A stretch of 64,000 nucleotides of DNA from Sphingomonadales bacterium (GCA_018971065.1 JAGWVC010000001.1:1-64000); one strand, 5' to 3'; numbered from the stretch's first letter, positions 48,701 through 57,157 are shown. Notes: generated from the sequence alone by a model not told the origin. A program made the numbers and translations.

Positions 48701-49797
48701 TCGCCGACACGCTGATCGGCGGCACCGGCGCCGAATACTTCGACGGCGGCGCCGGCAACGATTCGATGTCGGCCAGCCTCGGCGCCGACACGCTGATCGG
48801 CGGCGCCGGCATCGACACGATCGACTATTCCGCCTCCACCGCCGCGATCGTGCTGGCCAACAACTACAACCCCGGTGGCACCACCAGCGCGGGCGGAATG
48901 GCCGCCGGCGATGTCATCAGCGGCTTCGAGGTGCTGATCGGATCGGCCTGGGACGATACGATCTACGATCTGTCCGGCGCCGACGCCACGCTGTCGGGCG
49001 GCGCGGGCAACGATACGCTGATCGGCGGCGCCGGGGCCGATGCGCTGGTCGGCGGCGCGGGCACCGACACCGCCAGCTACACCACCGCCGCCACCGGCGT
49101 CTCCGCCAGCATGGCCAATCCCGCCGCCAACACCGGCGACGCGGCAGGCGACAGCTACTCGGGCATCGAGAACCTCGCCGGCTCGACATATGCCGACACC
49201 CTGACCGGCGACGGCAATGCCAACAGCATCGACGGCGGCGCCGGCAACGATACGCTGATCGGCGGCGGCGGCGCGGATACGCTGATCGGCGGCACCGGCA
49301 CCGACACCGCCAGCTATGCCAGCTCGGCCGCCGCCGTGACCCTGGCGCTCGGCGCCTCGGGCGGCACCGGCTCGGCAGGTGACGCCAGCGGGGACACGCT
49401 CAACGGCATCGAGGCGGTGATCGGCTCCGGCCTCGGCGATCATTTCAGCCTCGACCTCACCGGCGGCTGGAGCATCGACGGCGGCGCGGGCAACGATGCC
49501 GTGGCGATCACCAATGCCGGCAGCGTCAGCGCCGCCGCGCTGACCAGCGTGCTCAGCCATGTCGAGGATATCGACTTTACCGCAACCGGCGTCGCCGCCA
49601 GCCTGACGGCGATAGACCAGAGCTTCGTGCAGTCGATCGTCGGCGCGGGCAATGCCTCGCACCTGACCATCCACCTCGACGGCAACGACACGCTGTCGAT
49701 CGCCGGCACGGCCTATGCCGCGCACATCGGCGCCGATTACACGTTCTATGCCGATGCAAGCATGACCACTGTCGTCTCCACGCTCACGGTGGCGTGA
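27742..49797 (+). CDS. giant RTX-repeat surface/secreted protein, 7351 aa (type I secretion substrate, SiiE/LapA-like role)
   Basis: One uninterrupted frame for 7351 residues, roughly 0.7 MDa by residue count. Residues 1-130 form a beta-rich module ([20 protein letters not shown]), then TAAAG at 131-135, a Gln/Ala/Asp-rich probably helical linker (about 145-200), and a non-repeat domain to about 440. From about 446 to 7250 it is tandem RTX: nonapeptides of the GGxGxDxLx type alternate with a segment like [18 protein letters not shown]...[13 protein letters not shown] count about 79 units. The last hundred residues are non-repeat and end [18 protein letters not shown], as in uncleaved C-terminal type I signals. 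No Cys was seen. Expected to bind Ca2+ outside the cell and act as adhesin or surface layer. Start ATG 27742 has no strong ribosome-binding site, and no hlyC-type acyltransferase adjoins. Confidence 0.93.
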   Translation: MVKIARPKAAKADKATGRVKLADDGAPGEGHGQDAPSGAMKIVMLDGQDKARLDIPYAPFKAEVIDVDVVLVFKDGSRVIVPGMALAQFSGKKPIIAFIDKEFAADEIVASVGEIKVHDGTMALNLSSSDTAAAGDAQAKGRETPPGDAVQPGDSAQEQADAAAQEQDRQKSDNASRALTEKISKTTVASSAPAQVNPAPATTPSPEATLGAAGIGKLVPELKYTLLNVEGSHTTTQNGTTVITGSTGGPNSSHDATYAGQSAKETLTGTASSDVIWADNPVQAPAGTSLRALDVVAMVPAGNLTLKEILIPSLPAGYAIANATLTAKGWLVSAEQADIVKLATTVDASGKTVPVPAGESMFSFHLQLTYVVPTPGAANNASGFQDEFYLPVQLGLSSDGTTSTFATEVSSHFGIRLVGSDADMTVHDTVTGDPIYVLFSNPPGTIINAGDGDDTVHAGAGADQIDGGSGTDVVVYDLSSQGVTVNLATGKGSGGFAEGDSYTNVEGVTGSKFADTLIGDDHDNRFDGGAGADTIDGGAGFDTVDYSTALAGDTVPGGTDVGTRKGVEIHLDGSASHGGEAEGDVLTSIEHVIATDHADTLVGGSAAEKLEGMGGNDRLIGGGGADTLVGGDGIDTADYSGSAAGVTVHLDGTAGRGGDAEGDVLSGIEVLIGSAHDDTLVGDGGDNTLVGGAGADHIDGGDGIDAVDFTGASAGVEVFLDGRTSHGGDAEGDTYANIEKLTGTAFDDHLVGAAGSETLTGSLGNDTLEGGAGADVLDGGDGFDIASYASAAAGVTVSLDGSVQTGDALGDRFVSIEGLEGSAYADSLIGGAGNDLLVGGAGDDTLAGGAGADTIDGGDGFDTVDYSASTEAVNLHLDGTVSSGGDARGDVITNVENATGSRFDDTLVGSAGNDSLDGGAGNDTIIGGAGADTLVGGTGTDLADYRDSAAGVTVALDGTAGQGGDAEGDVLSGIENLTGSAHDDRLTGDGGANLIDGGLGDDTLVGGNGADTLVGGGGFDTADYTAAQAAVTVRLDGGLSSGDVAEGDVLRGIEHVIGGAYADQLIGDSAANLLEGGAGDDTLRGGLGADTLVGGDGSDTADYGDSQLAVSVSLAANAASGGTAAGDSFVGIENLRGSDFNDSLTGDSGANLLDGGFGNDTLAGGAGADTLAGGGGNDVADYSGSAAGVTVNLALGTAQGGDAEGDVLQSIEGVIGSAQADSLTGDSGNNQLSGGAGDDTLSGGAGADTLDGGAGIDTADYSGSTSAVTIALDGTAGNGGDAEGDVLTGIERLAGSAFADRLGGGAGNETILGGAGDDTLSGGAGADSLDGGSGFDIADYAASTAAIDAGLDGRANHGGDAEGDVLTGIEGISGSGFGDRLHGAGDGELLRGMAGDDTLYGSGGADTLDGGAGFDTADYSASAAAVAVDLRTGTGSGGDAQGDVLTGIERVIGSDFADLLTGGTGNDALSGGAGDDTLIGGAGADTLDGGSGFNTVDYSQSGDGITLALDGTAGRGGDAEGDRVTGVSHVIGSLYDDRLTGSATGDLLEGGAGDDTLRGMAGDDTLVGGSGNDRLDGGDGADQLSGGVGDDTLVGGAGADTLVGGSGIDTADYSASSAAVIVALDGSLGHGGDAEGDQLSGIERLAGSAFADSLTGAGGNDLLSGGGGNDTVTGADGSDTLIGGSGDDVLIGGAGADQLDGGDGFDTADYSASATGIAVRLDGQPGQGGDATGDVLTGIEHVIGTGQDDTLVGAAAAEWLQGGGGNDLLAGGAGADTLDGGAGIDTADYSTSADAVAVDLASGTGHGGDAEGDLLSGIERLVGSSGDDTLAGSAAGDTIDGGAGADMLFGREGNDALHGGDGNDTIDGGAGADTIDGGAGLDTVDYSTSGAAVAVGLDGSAAVGGDATGDELISIENLTGSGFADRLWAGSAGATIHGGGGDDTISGGGGNDVLFGDDGNDTISGGAGADAIDGGGGIDTVDYSGSLAGVTVAVDGSVSHGGEAEGDQLTSIERLIGSSFDDSLTGGASDDTLTGGAGNDTLSGGSGDDALLGGAGDDVLRGGSGADTLAGGAGIDTADYADAAGGVAVALDGSIGTGGDARGDVLTGIEILLGSAHDDALGGGDGTETIFGGAGNDTLLGSAGADVLDGGSGADMVDYSASAAGVTVALDGSTGVGGDAQGDILIGIEGVTGSSLDDRLSGGSAAETLAGGAGNDVLSGGGGDDTLLGGSGNDTLDGGAGADLLDGGDGIDTVDYASSTSAVRVSVDGSISSGGAAEGDRLVSIENLIGSAYDDELRGTAAGDHLSGGDGNDTLAGRAGADTLDGGAGLDTADYADAAAGVAVSLATNSGTVGDAAGDVLVSIERLVGSAHDDTLAGGSGNETLAGGAGDDRLIGSAGADVLDGGDGFDTVDYGASSAGIAVRLDGSASSGGQAEGDTLTGIEAVIGTSFDDTLTGASAAEALHGGDGNDVLAGGGGADTLDGGAGIDTADYGAATAAVALDLVTGGTVGDAAGDSFLSIEIVRGSSFDDTIAGSAGADTLLGGAGNDMLAGAGGADLLQGGSGDDTLAGGAGADSLDGGAGDDTADYSASAAGVTVALDGSTGAGGDAQGDVLTSIERLVGSAFADSLSGSSARDTLAGGAGNDTLYGLGGADVLQGGDGNDLLVGGAGGDVIDGGAGFDIASYAGSLAAVDVRLDGTVGNGGDAQGDVLANVEGLIGSALDDTLTGGASADSLDGGAGDDILSGAAGDDTLLGGTGNDTLIGGSGADSLDGGSGIDTADYSASGAAIAVALDGSAGAGGDAAGDTLAQIEVLVGSAFNDTLGGGTGAETLRGGAGDDVLRSSQGADLLDGGTGLDTADYSGSGGGVTVYLDGRLGSGGDAAGDQLVAIERVTGSGFNDTLVGSGTADTLDGGAGDDRIDGGDGNDSLLGGAGNDTFLGGDGADTIDGGSGINTLDYSGSTSAVSIVLDGTAGSGGQAEGDRATNIQVLAGSDHDDRLGGGSGAETLSGGAGDDTLLGSAGADRLVGGDGIDTADYSASGAAVAIAIDGSIGHGGDAEGDTLSGIERLVGSAFADRLGGDSGSEVLDGGAGDDTLLGSIGADTLIGGSGFDTVDYSASAAGVTIALDGSTGASGDAAGDRLTGIEAIIGSAHDDALTGSGGDDSLAGGAGADTLVGGAGADTLLGGADNDLLVGGGGADSLDGGAGFDHADYSGSAAAVTVDLGTGTGHGGDAEGDTLAGIEWLSGSALGDTLTGSAGNDRLEGLAGNDLLTGGAGNDTLQGGDGSDTLAGGAGADLIDGGAGIDTADYTASAAGVQVTLDGSTASGGDAAGDVLTGIERVLGSAFADILTGVSGAETLDGGAGNDSLYGGGGPDQLLGGAGDDFLQGGSGADILDGGAGNDTADYAGSSGAVTIDLATGTGHGGDAEGDTLISIEHVIGSAGDDSLTGGTGNDSLDGGAGNDTVTGGAGDDVLQGQGGDDSLIGGAGADTIDGGSGFDTVSYAGSAAGVTAWLDGTTGSGGDAAGDVLANVEHLIGSAFADRLGGAAGADSLEGGAGDDTLVGSTGADTLDGGAGIDTVDYSGSASAVGVRTDGSISSGGQAAGDMLTSIEHVIGSVGNDTIIGSTADETFEGGAGNDRLEGGGGADTLLGGDGSDTLVGGSGADRLDGGAGSDTATYADSGQGVNVGLDGGANSGGDAAGDTLVAIEQIVGSAFADTLRGGSGAETLDGGDGNDSLTGSLGADTLIGGAGLDTLDYSASNAGVIAGLDGSTGSGGYAEGDHISGIERLIGSTFADTLTGGSGDDTLDGNAGDDRLLGGSGNDSLTGGAGNDTLVGGSGADVLDGGAGIDTADYSASVLAVQVNLRGLASSGGDAEGDLLTGIERVIGSANADTFLAGSTGDTLSGGAGNDTMIAGSGADAFDGGAGIDTADYSGATGAVAIALDGAVGSGAEAAGDTLTAVEQLIGSDYADTLGGAAGDNLIDGGAGNDSISGGAGNDTLRGGAGDDTLVGGAGADSIDGGSGYDTADYSASAAGVSVWLDGTAGSGGDAQGDVLSGIEHLVGSAFSDALRGSSASETFDAGAGDDLVEGGGGNDVLHGGDGNDTLVGGSGADTLDGGAGIDTADYSGSLAGVIVAMDGSTSHGGDAEGDVLTGIEVVIGSSLADAIAGSANADSVVGGAGDDTFTGSLGADTLVGGAGFDLVDYSRSAAAVNVALDGTASSGGDAEGDVLSGIEAVIGSAGHDTIIGSAAAERLDGGAGYDSLSGGAGNDTLLGGLGNDTLAGGSGADILDGGAGFDTVTYTTATAAVGVRMDGLAGTAGEAAGDVLISIEAVMGSNYDDTIIGSAQGDLVVAYVGNDLLQGQGGNDTLDGGVGNDTLDGGAGADSLIGGTGIDTAEYSNSNAAVTVWLDGTAGTGGDAAGDVLSGIEIVRGSAYGDALHGAAGADTLDGQAGDDTLFGSAGADSLIGGAGFDTADYSASAAAVAINLASGSGSGGDAEGDALSGIERVIGSAQADTLTGSAGADQLEGGSGADLLTGAGGADTLLGGAGDDTLVGGTGADSLDGGSGIDTADYSGSGAGVTVFLDGVSEGIGGEASGDVVSNVERVLGSAYADMLVGTGGNETLVGGTGNDTLIGGGGADSLDGGAGIDAVSYANAGAAVAVSLASGTGTAGDAAGDTLSGIEQVIGSDYNDTLAGGSTADTLNGGLGNDLFLAGSGADSIIGGGGNDAVSYAAAGGGVTIALDGSAGLGDIAAGDRLSGIAVLTGSAFADALTGSYTDDTLSGGGGDDTLTGGDGADALHGDSGNDLLRGGAGADTLDGGAGNDTVTYADSGAAIAIDLGAGTATGGDAQGDVFIGIETFIGSRAGDVMIAGADAISFDGSDGNDSLVGGAGNDTLLGGAGDDTLVGGAGADLLDGGSGNDMVDYSSSSAAVHVRTAGVSSGGDAEGDRLAGIETIRGSAFDDVFEGTAADETFDGGAGNDTFLASGGADVYQGGSGSDVVDYSQSASSGMTIYMDGSYGVGGDAAQDRLIGIEEVIGSAQDDRIYANDAGSTILAGAGNDLLVGATGADSLAGGDGNDTVLTGLGADSVDGGNGFDVVDYRGSTAAIAIANDGTSGSGGWAQGDVLANVEQIEGSAYGDTLRGGAVNGTVLDGWGGNDSFVSLGAADTIDGGTGTDTIDYSGSAAGIVLHLDGTASSGGDAAGDRISNVEHAIGSAFADVITGTGAAEWLEGGAGNDTLVGGPGADTLDGGAGFDIADYSNAGGVVVAMDGTAGTAGDANGDVLISIEEVIGSALADSISGSANADVILAGGGGDWIGGSLGADTIDGGAGNDTIDYSSAIGGITLDLLDPTHSTGLAAGDVLTNLETFILTSFDDTFIGSANAESIIGGAGNDSLAGGGGDDSLDGGTGNDTLAGGAGADTLNGGTGIDTADYTASNAGVSVALDNRFLATGGDAAGDVFVGGSIENLIGSALDDLLSGTGAANAIDGGAGNDTLEGGAGADTLNGGSGFDSASYAAALAAVNASMATPAANTGDAAGDVYIAIEGLIGTGYDDTLTGDGSANLLDGKDGNDLLNGGAGDDTLLGGNGNDTLDGGAGADALDGGTGENTATYIDATAGIAASLATGTGTAGDALGDTFANITDLTGSNYDDTLTGDANDNVLTGLDGNDILDGGAGNDTLLGGNGNDTFLGGSGADAMDGGAGNNTVDYSASPLAVIADLTQGIGTGGDAQGDSYTSIEALIGSAYNDQLIGDGLANTLAGGAGNDTLIGNGGNDVILGGLGDDVISGGAGADTLDGGAGNNTLYWGANYLTPWISNATTGITIVLDGATAGIGGDAQGDIISNFSNIYMTDYADKVTGSANAETFYGSLGADTIDGGAGNDTVDYSVAATAAISIGLDGVAGTGGTAAGDRLTNVEGLIGTAFNDTLWGSSGNDYIYGGNGNDTLIGDAGADTLDGGLGSNQVQYWKSTSGVTVNLATGLGSGGDAQGDVLYNISSVSGSNYDDLLIAGTNGGGLYGNNGNDTMRSGAGADYIVGGAGIDTADYSLSTAGITISTNGSYGSGGYANFDSLTTIEIVVGSDYNDSISGTSFNETFIGGLGNDTLIGGAGADSLDGGAGIDSTSYAASSLAVTVYLDGTAGVGGDAQGDILTSIEVVTGSAYDDVITGTAANETLIGGAGNDTLIGGAGADSLDGGLGTDIVSYASSTAAITASFASGSLVITGGDATGDVFTAIEGVIGTALADSMTGGTAAEYFDGGAGNDTVNGSAGADTLIGGAGTDTLSYAASTSAINVSLNTTLAGAVAGSGGDAAGDIVVGFEVIVGSNYADNLTDLTAGATSLAGGGGDDTLDGGAGNDTLDGGAGNDVLIGGAGADSLIGGAGIDSASYANFVAGITASLANTAVNTGDAIGDSYNGIEGLIGTAYADMLYGDAGANTLNGGLGNDTLDGGAGADTLTGGGGTDTASYASATAAVTANLANTALNTGDAAGDVYNGIAGLIGSSYADTLTGDANANSLNGGAGNDTLDGGAGADTLTGGGGFDTASYAASTVGVTAYLDGTVGVGGDAAGDVLSGISGLVGSAFADTLYGDGNANGLAGGGGNDTLIGGGGADTLDGGAGTDTATYAASTAAVTVGLDGSIGLGGDATGDVLSNIEVLIGSAYNDVLTGSSGADTLQGGLGNDTLIGGGGADSLVGGGGTDIASYATASAAVTASLATPAGNTGDAAGDTYNAISGLIGSAYADTLTGDANANSLNGGAGNDTLAGGLGADTLTGGGGIDVVTYAASTVGVTAYLDGTVGVGGDAAGDVLSGISAIIGSGFADTLYGDGNANTLAGGGGNDTLYGSGGADGFDGGSGIDAVSYAASTAAVTIGLDGSTGVGGDAQGDVITNVEILVGSAYNDVLTGSAGADTLMGGAGNDTLIGGAGADSLDGGAGFDLVSYAGSSAITVSFATGALVVTGGDGTGDVFNGIEGGIGSAFADTLIGGTGAEYFDGGAGNDSMSASLGADTLIGGAGIDTIDYSASTAAIVLANNYNPGGTTSAGGMAAGDVISGFEVLIGSAWDDTIYDLSGADATLSGGAGNDTLIGGAGADALVGGAGTDTASYTTAATGVSASMANPAANTGDAAGDSYSGIENLAGSTYADTLTGDGNANSIDGGAGNDTLIGGGGADTLIGGTGTDTASYASSAAAVTLALGASGGTGSAGDASGDTLNGIEAVIGSGLGDHFSLDLTGGWSIDGGAGNDAVAITNAGSVSAAALTSVLSHVEDIDFTATGVAASLTAIDQSFVQSIVGAGNASHLTIHLDGNDTLSIAGTAYAAHIGADYTFYADASMTTVVSTLTVA
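46123..49299 (+). repeat. block duplication: units 66-69 (46123-47148) resemble units 75-78 (48334-49299)
   Basis: The order of unusual units is the same in both blocks. [14 protein letters not shown] unit ending [11 protein letters not shown] is followed by a unit with an enlarged linker and GFEV, then by an NTGDA unit. Corresponding AEYFDGG codons begin at 46522 and 48730, 2208 bp apart. This indicates duplication of a multi-unit block, later diverged. Confidence 0.8.
47149..48570 (+). repeat. recent tandem duplication of a three-unit block, 711 bp per copy
   Basis: Copy 1 is 47149-47859 and copy 2 is 47860-48570, directly adjacent and equal in length (3 x 237 bp). The middle units match nearly base for base around the [20 protein letters not shown] segment (47421 versus 48132 for the same codons). 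It is the clearest sign of recent expansion in the array. Confidence 0.85.
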
Positions 49798-49825
49798 TCG
49801 GGCGTTGAACACCTGTGCAGTCGCG

Positions 49826-49862
49826 TGCATTCTCCCGCGCAACAACAGCGCGGGAGAATGCA
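49826..49862 (+). promoter_or_regulatory. 15-bp perfect hairpin occluding the ribosome-binding site of the molybdoenzyme gene
   Basis: Arms tgcattctcccgcgc (49826-49840) and gcgcgggagaatgca (49848-49862) pair without mismatch around AACAACA. The right arm contains the Shine-Dalgarno GGGAG (49852-49856) and ends at the base before the ATG. It lies 28 bases after the giant gene's stop. There is no T-run, so it is not a standard terminator. It may block read-through translation, stop or slow polymerase, or bind a regulator. Confidence 0.85.
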
Positions 49863-51890
49863 ATGGCGGCCGTGGACAGGAAATCGTTCTGCCGGATCTG
49901 CGGATCGAGCTGCGGCATCGTCGTCACCGTCGATGGCGAACAGGTGTTGAAAGTCCGCGCCGACGAGGATCACCCGGTCTCGAAAGGCTATACCTGCCCC
50001 AAGGGCCGCGCGCTGCCGCAGGACCACCACCGAGACGACCGCATCGACCAGCCGATGATGCGGGTGGACGGCGTGCTGCGGGTGGCCGGCTGGGACGCGG
50101 TGCTGGACGATCTCGCCGCGAAGCTGACCGCGATCCTGGCCGAGACCGGCAAGGCGGCGGTGGGCACGTTCATCGGCGGCGGCGGCTTCCTCGATGCCAG
50201 CGGGTTCTTCGGCCTGATCAGCTTCCTGCGCACGATCGGCACCCCGTCGGCCTACAGTGACATGACCATCGACAGCGTCGCCAAGGTCGTCGCCGCCGAA
50301 ATGGTCACCGGCATTTCCGGCCTCGAACCGCGCGCCGACCTCGAACGCAGCCGCATGGTGCTGTTCGTCGGCACCAACCCGGTGATCTCGCACGCCCGCA
50401 CATTGCAGATGCACGCCCCCACTGCGGCGATTCGAGACATGCGCGCGCGCGGCGCGGCGGTCTGGGTGATCGATCCGCGCCGCAGCGAGACCGCCCAACG
50501 CGCCGACGGCCATATCCAGCCGCGCCCGGGCACCGATTACGCGATCCTGGGCCATGTGATCCGCGAACTGCTGATCGACGGCGCCGACCGCGACTACCTC
50601 GCCGCGCACGCCCAGCAGGCCGACAAGCTGGCGGTGGAAGTGGCGCGCTTCACCGCCGGATACACCGCCGCGATCTGCGGCATTGCCGAAGCCGACCTTG
50701 CCGCGCTGCTGGCGGCGGTGCGCAAGGCCGGGCGCCTCTCGGTGGAGGCCGGAACCGGCGTCACCATGCAGCGCGCCGGCAACGTCACCCAGTGGATGTG
50801 CCTGGCGCTGATGGTCGTCACCGGCTCGCTCGACCGCGAGGGCGGGGCCTGGGTCAATCCCGGCAAGATCATGCGCAAGGACCTGATGGATTTCCCCGCC
50901 GCGCCCGAGGCAGGCTGGAACCGCCCCGGCCCCGCCAGCCGCCCCGAACTGCGCGGCACCCACGGCGATTTCCCCTGCGCCGCGATCCCTGATGAAGTCG
51001 CCGCCGGCAACCTGCGGGCGATGGCGGTGTTCGGCGGCAACCTCGAAGTCTGCCTGCCCGAAACCGCCCGCAGCTATGCCGCGTTGCAGGCGCTGGACGT
51101 GCTGGCGGTGTTCGACGTTCGCCACACCCGCACCACTGACATCGCCAGCCACGTGCTGCCCACCTGCGACCAGCTCGAACGCGCCGACATGACCTTCGTC
51201 ACCGACAGCGCCTTCCCGCTGATGGTCTCGCAATATACCCCGGCGATGGTGAAGCCGTTGGGCAACCGCAAGCCGTTCTGGTGGATTCTGGGCCAGTTGG
51301 GGCGGCGCATGGGGCTGGACTTCTTCCCCGGCCTCGATGTCGATACCGCTGACGACGATACCGCGCTGGCTTACATGCTACAGCACTTCCATGTCGATTT
51401 CGCCGAACTGAAGGCGCAGCGGCTGCTGGTCGATCCGCCGTCGATCGGCTGGGTGCAACGCTTCGTCGATGCCAAGATCGGCGGCTGGCGGCTGGCCCCC
51501 GAACCGCTGGCGCAGCAGATGCGCGAACTGGCCGCGCGCGAATCCGCGGCCGATCCCGCCGCACTGATCCTGATCCCGCGCCGCCAGAAGCACCACGAGA
51601 ATTCGAAGCTGACCGAACTGCGCGATCCGCCGCAGGTGTTCATGACCGCCGCCGACGCCGCTGCCGCCGGGCTGGCCGAAGGCGCGCCGGTTGTCGTCCG
51701 CAGCGCCAACGGCGAAGTGCGCCGCGCGCTGAAGCTGGACGACACGCTGCGCCGGGGCTGCATCAACGTACCGCACGGCTGGTCGGACGAGATGAACACC
51801 AACCGCCTGACCGGCACCACCCGCGACATCGATCCGATCACCGGAATGGTGCTCTATTCGGGCCTGGAAGTGACGGTGGCGGCGGCCTAA
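49863..51890 (+). CDS. molybdopterin-dependent oxidoreductase (bis-MGD, 4Fe-4S)
   Basis: A 675-aa enzyme of the DMSO reductase/formate dehydrogenase superfamily. The N-terminal iron-sulfur domain has Cys10, Cys13, Cys17 (FCRICGSSCG) and Cys45 (GYTCPKGRAL). Molybdopterin-binding segments include FVGTNPVISHA, VWVIDPRRSETAQRAD and GTDYAILGHVIRELL, and a C-terminal domain has VVVRSANGEVRRAL and NVPHGWSDEMNTNRLT. There is no Tat signal, so it is cytoplasmic. I cannot assign the residue that binds the metal; no Cys or selenocysteine is evident near residue 120. No electron-transfer subunits adjoin it. Substrate unknown. The ATG at 49863 was chosen for GGGAG six bases upstream, which lies in a hairpin. 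Confidence 0.9.
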   Translation: MAAVDRKSFCRICGSSCGIVVTVDGEQVLKVRADEDHPVSKGYTCPKGRALPQDHHRDDRIDQPMMRVDGVLRVAGWDAVLDDLAAKLTAILAETGKAAVGTFIGGGGFLDASGFFGLISFLRTIGTPSAYSDMTIDSVAKVVAAEMVTGISGLEPRADLERSRMVLFVGTNPVISHARTLQMHAPTAAIRDMRARGAAVWVIDPRRSETAQRADGHIQPRPGTDYAILGHVIRELLIDGADRDYLAAHAQQADKLAVEVARFTAGYTAAICGIAEADLAALLAAVRKAGRLSVEAGTGVTMQRAGNVTQWMCLALMVVTGSLDREGGAWVNPGKIMRKDLMDFPAAPEAGWNRPGPASRPELRGTHGDFPCAAIPDEVAAGNLRAMAVFGGNLEVCLPETARSYAALQALDVLAVFDVRHTRTTDIASHVLPTCDQLERADMTFVTDSAFPLMVSQYTPAMVKPLGNRKPFWWILGQLGRRMGLDFFPGLDVDTADDDTALAYMLQHFHVDFAELKAQRLLVDPPSIGWVQRFVDAKIGGWRLAPEPLAQQMRELAARESAADPAALILIPRRQKHHENSKLTELRDPPQVFMTAADAAAAGLAEGAPVVVRSANGEVRRALKLDDTLRRGCINVPHGWSDEMNTNRLTGTTRDIDPITGMVLYSGLEVTVAAA

Positions 51891-53017
51891 AGGTTGAAAC
51901 GGGCGATGTAATCCGCGAACGCCGCGCGCACGCTGTCGCGCGTCAGCCCGTATTCCTCGGCGGTGTAGCGATGTTCGCCGTGCGCCCCTTGCGCGTTGAT
52001 GCGGCCATAATGCGCGATTGCTGCACGCAGTTCGGGGCCGACATCCATCCCCAGCCCGGCATAGACCGCCTCGAAGCTGGCCACCGGGTCTGCCGCCACA
52101 TCGCCATTGCGCACATCGACAAACCGCTCCTCGCCGATCCGCGCCCGCGCCGCCAGCGCCCGATCCATGCCAGTTTTCCAGAATTTCAACAACTTGGGTC
52201 CAAATTCCCGCTTGCCCAGCCCCGCCATGTCGCAGCGCTGCGCGGCCAGATGCCAGCGCAAACTGGAATCCGAGGCGATCACCGCCGCCGGATCGCGATG
52301 AGTCATCACGATCCGACAATCCGGATACTCCGCCACGAACTGCTCCAGCCAGAACAGATGCGGCGGCGCCTTCAGCAGCCAGCGGCGCGGCCCGCGCCGC
52401 GAATGCAGGATCTGCAACACCTTGCGATGCCAGCGATAGACCGGCGCGAAATCGGCGCCCGTCCACCAGTCGGTAAAGCTTTCCGGCATCGGGAACGCGC
52501 CGTGATAGGCGCGCATCGCCAGCCCGGCCAGGAACACCAGATCCTCCTCCGGCCCGTCCGGATCGGCCAAGTGCATCGCCATGTTGACGTTGTTCGCCGC
52601 CGCCGCCCGCGCCGCGAGGGCGCGCGGGTCGCCGTCTTCCTCGCCGGCCACCGGCGGCGGCAGCGGCGCCACCGCCTCCCACGCGCGCAGGAAGCGGAAG
52701 CGCGGGTCCAGCGCCATCATCGCCACGGTGGCGGTGGTGCCGGTGCGCGGCAGTCCGGTGACCAGGATCGGCCCTTCGACGGGCGCTTCGGCCAGTTCCG
52801 GATGCGCCTGCCAGTACGCCTCGATCCGCAGGCGGCTGGCCAACGCGCCGACGATCGCGGCCTCCGCCCCGGCGCGCCCGGCCTCGGTCAGCGGCAGGGT
52901 GGCGAAGGCCGACAGGCTGCGCGCCAGGCCATTCTGAAAGTCATCCCCGCCGAAATCGGCCAGCCCCGTTGCCGCGACCGCCGCCGCACATGCCTGATCG
53001 GGCGTCAGCACATCCAT
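51887..53017 (-). CDS. sulfotransferase-family protein (PAPS-type P-loop)
   Basis: A 376-aa protein of the sulfotransferase superfamily. The 5'-phosphosulfate loop is ILVTGLPRTGTTATVAMM (about residues 85-102), and the 3'-phosphate region is CRIVMTHRDPAAVIASDSS (about 235). WLLKAPPHLFWLE between them is typical of the bacterial family often called sulfotransferase family protein in Actinobacteria and Sphingomonads, whose acceptors are mostly unknown. The 3' end overlaps the molybdoenzyme gene's by four bases (convergent). Start MDVLTPDQAC at 53017; the ribosome-binding site is weak. It is divergent from the next gene. Confidence 0.88.
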   Translation of the reverse strand: MDVLTPDQACAAAVAATGLADFGGDDFQNGLARSLSAFATLPLTEAGRAGAEAAIVGALASRLRIEAYWQAHPELAEAPVEGPILVTGLPRTGTTATVAMMALDPRFRFLRAWEAVAPLPPPVAGEEDGDPRALAARAAAANNVNMAMHLADPDGPEEDLVFLAGLAMRAYHGAFPMPESFTDWWTGADFAPVYRWHRKVLQILHSRRGPRRWLLKAPPHLFWLEQFVAEYPDCRIVMTHRDPAAVIASDSSLRWHLAAQRCDMAGLGKREFGPKLLKFWKTGMDRALAARARIGEERFVDVRNGDVAADPVASFEAVYAGLGMDVGPELRAAIAHYGRINAQGAHGEHRYTAEEYGLTRDSVRAAFADYIARFNL

Positions 53018-53110
53018 TCCCCATTATGAATTATGATTTGCAGTTGCGACCAATCATGGCCACACTCCCCCGAAACGCAAGCGGGAATCGCTTGTCCCGG
53101 GAGAACGCGG

Positions 53111-54160
53111 ATGACCGAGGAACAACTGGCCAATGGCCTGCCGATCGATGCCGACCTGATGCTGGACGCGCCGCCGGCGGCACCGTTCGACTGGGTGCGC
53201 GAAGGCACATCGCTGTGGTTCTTCGAGGAAAACGGCGATTTCGCCATCCCCCGCATCGGTGTCGAGGCCGAGCCGTGGAGCTGGGACAACCGCCGCTTCA
53301 GCGCCAACTTCGCCTTCGCCGATGGCCGCGTGCTGCAGGACGACGGGCTGGGTCCGATGCCGCCGGTGATCGACGCCAGCGGCCGCGCGGCAGTGATGGG
53401 CGGCGGACCGATGACGTTCCGCTGCATCGAACCGTTCTGCCGCTGGCACGTCACGTTCGATGGCGAGATGGTCTCCACCCATGTCGACAACCAGATCGCC
53501 AACACGGTCGATCGCGACCGTCGCACCCGGCTGCGCTATGAGCTGGAGCTGGAGATGGTGGTGCCCGCCAACGTCCAGGACATCAGCCCGGCAAAATTTG
53601 CCACCTGGGGCAAGGGCAAGCGCCGCGACGCGGTTTCGGTGGGGCTGGGCTGGCGGTTCGAGCAGTGCCTGCGCGGCACGGGGGAGTTGTGGGTGGACGG
53701 CACCCACCGCAGCTTCCGGGGCCAGGGCAGCCGGGTCAAGCGCCGCTCGATCCGCACCGACGGCCTGTTCCTGCGCGGCCATGTCTGGCAGTGTGCGGTG
53801 TTCCCCGACGGCCGCGCCTTCGGGTTCGAGGTGCGCCCGGTGCATGACGACGGCTTCGAGCCGTGGAACGAGGGGTTCGTCTATCAGGACGGCATGATGC
53901 ACCACGCCACCGTCCACTGGCCGAAATGGCTGGGCGAGGTGATCGCGCGCGGCGAGGACGTCTCGTTCGAGCTGCACTCCGACCTCGGCGTTACCCGCAT
54001 CACCGGCACGACCGGGCTGTCCACGTTCCGCGTGTCGTCCACCAAGCTGTTCGGGCTGAACCTGCAGCAGGGCGGCGTGCTGTACGAATGGGACGGCCAG
54101 CGCGCCTGGGGGATGATCGAGCGGTCGATGCCCACTGAACTGACCCGGCACCTCGATTGA
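53111..54160 (+). CDS. unrecognised 349-aa protein, beta-rich (possible DUF7064/DUF7065 or lipocalin-like)
   Basis: A soluble protein without a signal peptide. The text is rich in Trp and aromatic strands: EGTSLWFFEENGDFAIPRIGVEAE near residue 33, then RFSANFAFADGRVL, GGPMTFRCIEPFCRWHVTFDG, and SVGLGWRFEQCLRGTGELW. Repeated beta strands with inward aromatics suggest a double lipocalin or hydroxysteroid-binding fold. Proteins of this look occur beside sulfotransferase-family genes in steroid- or terpenoid-degrading bacteria (recollection). It is divergent from such a gene here, 93 bases apart. The start at 53111 is set by GGGAGAAC upstream. No catalytic motif could be named. Confidence 0.7.
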   Translation: MTEEQLANGLPIDADLMLDAPPAAPFDWVREGTSLWFFEENGDFAIPRIGVEAEPWSWDNRRFSANFAFADGRVLQDDGLGPMPPVIDASGRAAVMGGGPMTFRCIEPFCRWHVTFDGEMVSTHVDNQIANTVDRDRRTRLRYELELEMVVPANVQDISPAKFATWGKGKRRDAVSVGLGWRFEQCLRGTGELWVDGTHRSFRGQGSRVKRRSIRTDGLFLRGHVWQCAVFPDGRAFGFEVRPVHDDGFEPWNEGFVYQDGMMHHATVHWPKWLGEVIARGEDVSFELHSDLGVTRITGTTGLSTFRVSSTKLFGLNLQQGGVLYEWDGQRAWGMIERSMPTELTRHLD

Positions 54161-54184
54161 ACGAGGCCCCCGGCTGGTGACAGA

Positions 54185-54388
54185 CTATTCGGGAAGTTCG
54201 GCGCGGATCTTCGCGATCAGCGCGGCAATGCGCTCAGCCGCCTCGGTGAAGGTCTTGACGTCCTCGCGGTTGTTGTTGCCGCGCGCTTCCTTGGCGGCCT
54301 CGACATAGTTTTCGGCGTCCGCTTCCAGCGCGTCCACCAGCATTTCGGCTTCGTCTTCGGTAAACGACAGTTTGATTGCCTTTGCCAC
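54185..54388 (-). CDS. small acidic helical protein, 67 aa, GTG start
   Basis: The reading frame begins at a GTG with GAGAGG five bases upstream. The product starts MAKAIKLSFTEDEAEMLVDA and continues with Glu/Ala-rich helices (NYVEAAKEARG, FTEAAERIAALIAKIRAELPE). It looks like a two-helix hairpin. There is no known domain. It lies downstream of the sdh terminator and converges with the 349-aa gene. I cannot give a function. The compact, conserved-looking helix pair suggests a real gene. Confidence 0.7.
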   Translation of the reverse strand: MAKAIKLSFTEDEAEMLVDALEADAENYVEAAKEARGNNNREDVKTFTEAAERIAALIAKIRAELPE

Positions 54389-54492
54389 ACTGGCCTCTCT
54401 TTGCTTAACGCGAGCGCCATTGCCATGCGCCCCCGCCTTCGTCCAGCCCGGCATCCGCCATCTCGGTGGCGCCGAGCGGGATGAACCAACAG

Positions 54493-54522
54493 AAAAGGCG
54501 GGAACCGCAGCCCCCGCCTTTT
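54493..54522 (-). terminator. rho-independent terminator after sdhA
   Basis: On the minus strand, arms AAAAGGCGGG and CCCGCCTTTT flank a ten-base loop, and transcription would end in CTTTTCTG. It begins 25 bases after the sdhA stop codon, so the sdhCDA message ends here. Confidence 0.85.
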
Positions 54523-54546
54523 CGATTTCCAGCGAAGCAGCGTCGC

Positions 54547-56352
54547 TCAGTACACGCGCTTCTTCGGCTTGATGTACTCGACATCATCGGTCAGCGTGAA
54601 TTCGTGCACCGGACGCGAGTCCAGCCGGACCGCGCCGCCCTTGCCGCCCCAGCCGTCGAACCAGCCGACGGTGTGCTTCATCCAGTTGACGTCGTCGCGC
54701 TCGGGGAAATCCTCGTGCGCGTGGGCGCCACGGCTTTCCTTGCGGGCGTGGGCGCCGTGCAGGGTGACGGTGGCCTGGCTGATGAGGTTGTCGAGTTCGA
54801 GCGTCTCGATCAGGTCGGAGTTCCAGATCAGCGAGCGATCCGAAATGCCGATGTCCTGCATCCGCTCATAGGTGGCGGCAAGCTTGACCTTGCCTTCGGC
54901 CATCAGTTCGTCGGTGCGGAACACTGCGGCGTGCTGGCTCATCGCGCGCTGCATTTCGAGGCGGATTTCGGCCGTGGGCGACGAACCCTTGGCATTGCGG
55001 AAGTGGTCGAGGCGACCCAGCGCGAGATCGGCCGAATCCTTCGGCAGTTCGTCATGCGCGGTGCCTGGCTTGACCAGCTCCTTCAGCCGGTGCCCGGTGG
55101 CGCGGCCGAACACGACAAGGTCGATCAGCGAGTTCGAGCCGAGGCGGTTGGCGCCGTGGACCGAGACGCACGCCGCCTCACCCACCGCGAACAGGCCGGG
55201 GACGATGGTTTCCGGGTTGCCGTCGGCGCCGATGGTCATCACCTCGCCGTGGTAGTTCGTGGGGATGCCGCCCATGTTATAGTGGACGGTAGGCACCACC
55301 GGCAGCGGCTGGCGCGTCAGATCGACGCCGGCGAAGATCTTGCCCGATTCGGTGATGCCGGGCAGGCGTTCGGCCAGCACCTTGGGATCGATGTGATCGA
55401 GGTGCAGGTAGATGTGGTCCTTGTTCGGACCGACGCCGCGCCCTTCGCGGATTTCCAGCGCCATCGAACGCGACACGACATCGCGCGAGGCGAGGTCCTT
55501 CGCGGAGGGGGCATAACGCTCCATGAAGCGCTCGCCTTCCGAGTTGGTGAGGTAGCCGCCCTCGCCGCGCGCGCCTTCGGTGATCAGCACGCCGGCGCCG
55601 TAGATGCCGGTGGGGTGGAACTGCACGAATTCCATGTCCTGCAGCGGCAGGCCGGCGCGCAGCACCATGCCGCCGCCATCGCCGGTGCAGGTGTGGGCCG
55701 AGGTGGCGGTGAAGTAGCTGCGGCCATAACCGCCGGTGGCCAGCACCACGGCCTTGGCGCGGAAGCGGTGGATGGTGCCGTCATCCATGCACATGGCGAT
55801 GACGCCACGGCATTCCCCGTTCTCCATGATCAGGTCGATCGCGAAGTATTCGATGAAGAAGTCGGCATCGTACTTCAGCGACTGCTGGTACAGCGCGTGC
55901 AGCATGGCGTGGCCGGTGCGGTCCGCCGCGGCGCAGGTGCGCTGCACCGGCGGGCCTTCGCCCATGTTCTGCATGTGGCCGCCGAACGGGCGCTGGTAGA
56001 TGGTGCCGTCGGCATTGCGGCTGAACGGCACGCCGGCGTGTTCCAGCTCATACACGGCCTGCGGGGCTTCGCGCACCATGTACTCGATCGCGTCCTGGTC
56101 ACCCAGCCAGTCCGACCCCTTGACGGTGTCGTACATGTGCCAGGTCCAGTGATCGGGCGTGTTGTTCTGAAGCGAGGCGGCGATGCCGCCCTGCGCGGCC
56201 ACGGTGTGGCTGCGGGTGGGGAACACCTTGGTGATGCACGCGGTGCGCAGGCCGGCTTCGGCCGAGCCCATCGTGGCGCGCAGGCCCGAACCGCCGGCGC
56301 CGACGACGACGGTGTCGTAAGTGTGGTCGATGATCTTGTAGGTAGCGGACAT
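54547..56352 (-). CDS. sdhA: succinate dehydrogenase flavoprotein subunit
   Basis: The 601-aa catalytic subunit of complex II, on the cytoplasmic face of the inner membrane; it oxidises succinate to fumarate. The FAD fold starts [13 protein letters not shown], and covalent FAD attaches at His49 in [10 protein letters not shown]. Active-site segments include [32 protein letters not shown] and [19 protein letters not shown], then the C-terminal domain rich in Arg and His ending KPKKRVY. ATG 56352 follows the sdhD stop by one base and has GGGAGG eight bases upstream. Length is normal. sdhB does not follow; a terminator does. Confidence 0.98.
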   Translation of the reverse strand: MSATYKIIDHTYDTVVVGAGGSGLRATMGSAEAGLRTACITKVFPTRSHTVAAQGGIAASLQNNTPDHWTWHMYDTVKGSDWLGDQDAIEYMVREAPQAVYELEHAGVPFSRNADGTIYQRPFGGHMQNMGEGPPVQRTCAAADRTGHAMLHALYQQSLKYDADFFIEYFAIDLIMENGECRGVIAMCMDDGTIHRFRAKAVVLATGGYGRSYFTATSAHTCTGDGGGMVLRAGLPLQDMEFVQFHPTGIYGAGVLITEGARGEGGYLTNSEGERFMERYAPSAKDLASRDVVSRSMALEIREGRGVGPNKDHIYLHLDHIDPKVLAERLPGITESGKIFAGVDLTRQPLPVVPTVHYNMGGIPTNYHGEVMTIGADGNPETIVPGLFAVGEAACVSVHGANRLGSNSLIDLVVFGRATGHRLKELVKPGTAHDELPKDSADLALGRLDHFRNAKGSSPTAEIRLEMQRAMSQHAAVFRTDELMAEGKVKLAATYERMQDIGISDRSLIWNSDLIETLELDNLISQATVTLHGAHARKESRGAHAHEDFPERDDVNWMKHTVGWFDGWGGKGGAVRLDSRPVHEFTLTDDVEYIKPKKRVY

Positions 56353-56353
56353 G

Positions 56354-56737
56354 TCAGGCGCCTCCCAGCGCGAGGCGGATGACGCAGACGAGGCCGAACG
56401 CGGCCGCGCCGAAGGTGGCAAGGTTGAGCGCGGCGAGCAGGGCAAACTTGCTGCCCTCCTCATGGACATAGTCCTCCATCGCCACCTGCACGCCAAGGCG
56501 CGCGTGCCACACGGTCGTAACCACCAGCAGGCCCATCATCGTTGCCGGGACCGGCGCCGCCAGCCATTCGCGCACCGTCTGGTACGACAGGCCGGGCAGG
56601 CCCAGCAGCGAGAACACCAGCCAGCCTACAGCGACGAGGTTGCCGATGGCGGTGAAGCGCTGCACCAGCCAGTGGTGCGCGCCGCCATGCGCCGAGCCGA
56701 GGCCGCGCACGCGTCCGATCGAGGTTCCGTTACCCAT
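56354..56737 (-). CDS. sdhD: succinate dehydrogenase membrane anchor subunit D
   Basis: A 127-aa protein with three TM helices: [44 protein letters not shown] (with the haem-region His) and [38 protein letters not shown] is the SdhD family signature between helices 2 and 3. Together with SdhC it binds haem b and ubiquinone. It is in the operon between sdhC (18 bases upstream) and sdhA (one base downstream). Confidence 0.94.
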   Translation of the reverse strand: MGNGTSIGRVRGLGSAHGGAHHWLVQRFTAIGNLVAVGWLVFSLLGLPGLSYQTVREWLAAPVPATMMGLLVVTTVWHARLGVQVAMEDYVHEEGSKFALLAALNLATFGAAAFGLVCVIRLALGGA

Positions 56738-56755
56738 AAGCTTCGCGCCCCCGTA

Positions 56756-57157
56756 TCAATGATGCAGGATCGCCGCCCAGAACAGGGCGGTGATGACCAC
56801 GCCGATGACCGGCGACAGCGCGGCCCAGCGGTTGTTGGTATCCAGCTCGAACCCGGCACCGATGTCCAGCACGAGGTGCCGCAGGCCCGAGACGAGGTGG
56901 TTGAAGAACGACCAGGAAATGCCGACCAGCACGACCAGGCCGTACCACGACGAGGCCACGGCCATGAACCGGGCGTAGGCTTCCGGCCCCCTGGCCAGCG
57001 AGCCCAGCCAGCACAGCAGCGTGCCGATGCCGGCGAACGCCAGCGCATTGCCGGTGACGCGATGCAGGATCGAGGTGAACATCCCCGGGCCCCAGCGCCA
57101 GATCTGCAGGTGAGGCGAAAGCGGCCGGGCTTTCCGGTTAGGGCTGGCTTGAGCCAT
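56756..57157 (-). CDS. sdhC: succinate dehydrogenase cytochrome b556 subunit C
   Basis: 133 aa. It begins with the typical RPLSPHLQIWRWGPGMFTSILHRVTG, which includes the SPH and SxxHRxTG signature for quinone and haem binding. Three TM helices follow, with HLVSGLRHLVLDIG carrying the haem-ligand His. It is first gene of the sdh operon on the minus strand. I see no clear promoter in the 140 bases before it, which it shares with the divergent beta-lactamase gene. Confidence 0.95.
   Translation of the reverse strand: MAQASPNRKARPLSPHLQIWRWGPGMFTSILHRVTGNALAFAGIGTLLCWLGSLARGPEAYARFMAVASSWYGLVVLVGISWSFFNHLVSGLRHLVLDIGAGFELDTNNRWAALSPVIGVVITALFWAAILHH

Larger units (their letters stand above)
29080..49500 (+). 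repeat. 20-kb tandem repeat array inside the giant gene (about 79 units, base period 237 bp)
   Basis: The commonest spacing between successive DTxDY motifs is 237 bp (79 codons). Longer units add whole nonapeptides (27 bp each). Units 1-58 mostly read DTADY or DTVDY; units 59-79 (from about 44.3 kb) mostly read DTASY or DTATY with NTGDAAGD variants, and favour CTC over CTG before GAC. This is two sub-families within one array. Confidence 0.93.

Noticed and set aside
29080..49500. CRISPR array or satellite DNA
   Set aside because: Although strongly repeated, the period is 237 bp and it stays in one open reading frame with RTX nonapeptides. There are no short direct repeats with unique spacers and no cas genes.
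27742..49797. RTX toxin of the haemolysin type
   Set aside because: There is no pore-forming domain and no HlyC-type acyltransferase gene. The size and composition fit a surface or adhesion protein.
49826..49862. Standard rho-independent terminator for the giant gene
   Set aside because: The stem is good but no T-run follows on the plus strand, and the stem contains the next gene's ribosome-binding site. A different or additional role is more likely.
43777..49863. A 2028-codon open frame on the minus strand opposite the giant gene, and similar ones (e.g. 37972-41076, 32236-34092)
   Set aside because: They mirror the 237-bp repeat and GC-rich codon pattern of the sense gene. Their translations are low-complexity repeats of A, V, G, R and have no ribosome-binding site or known domain.
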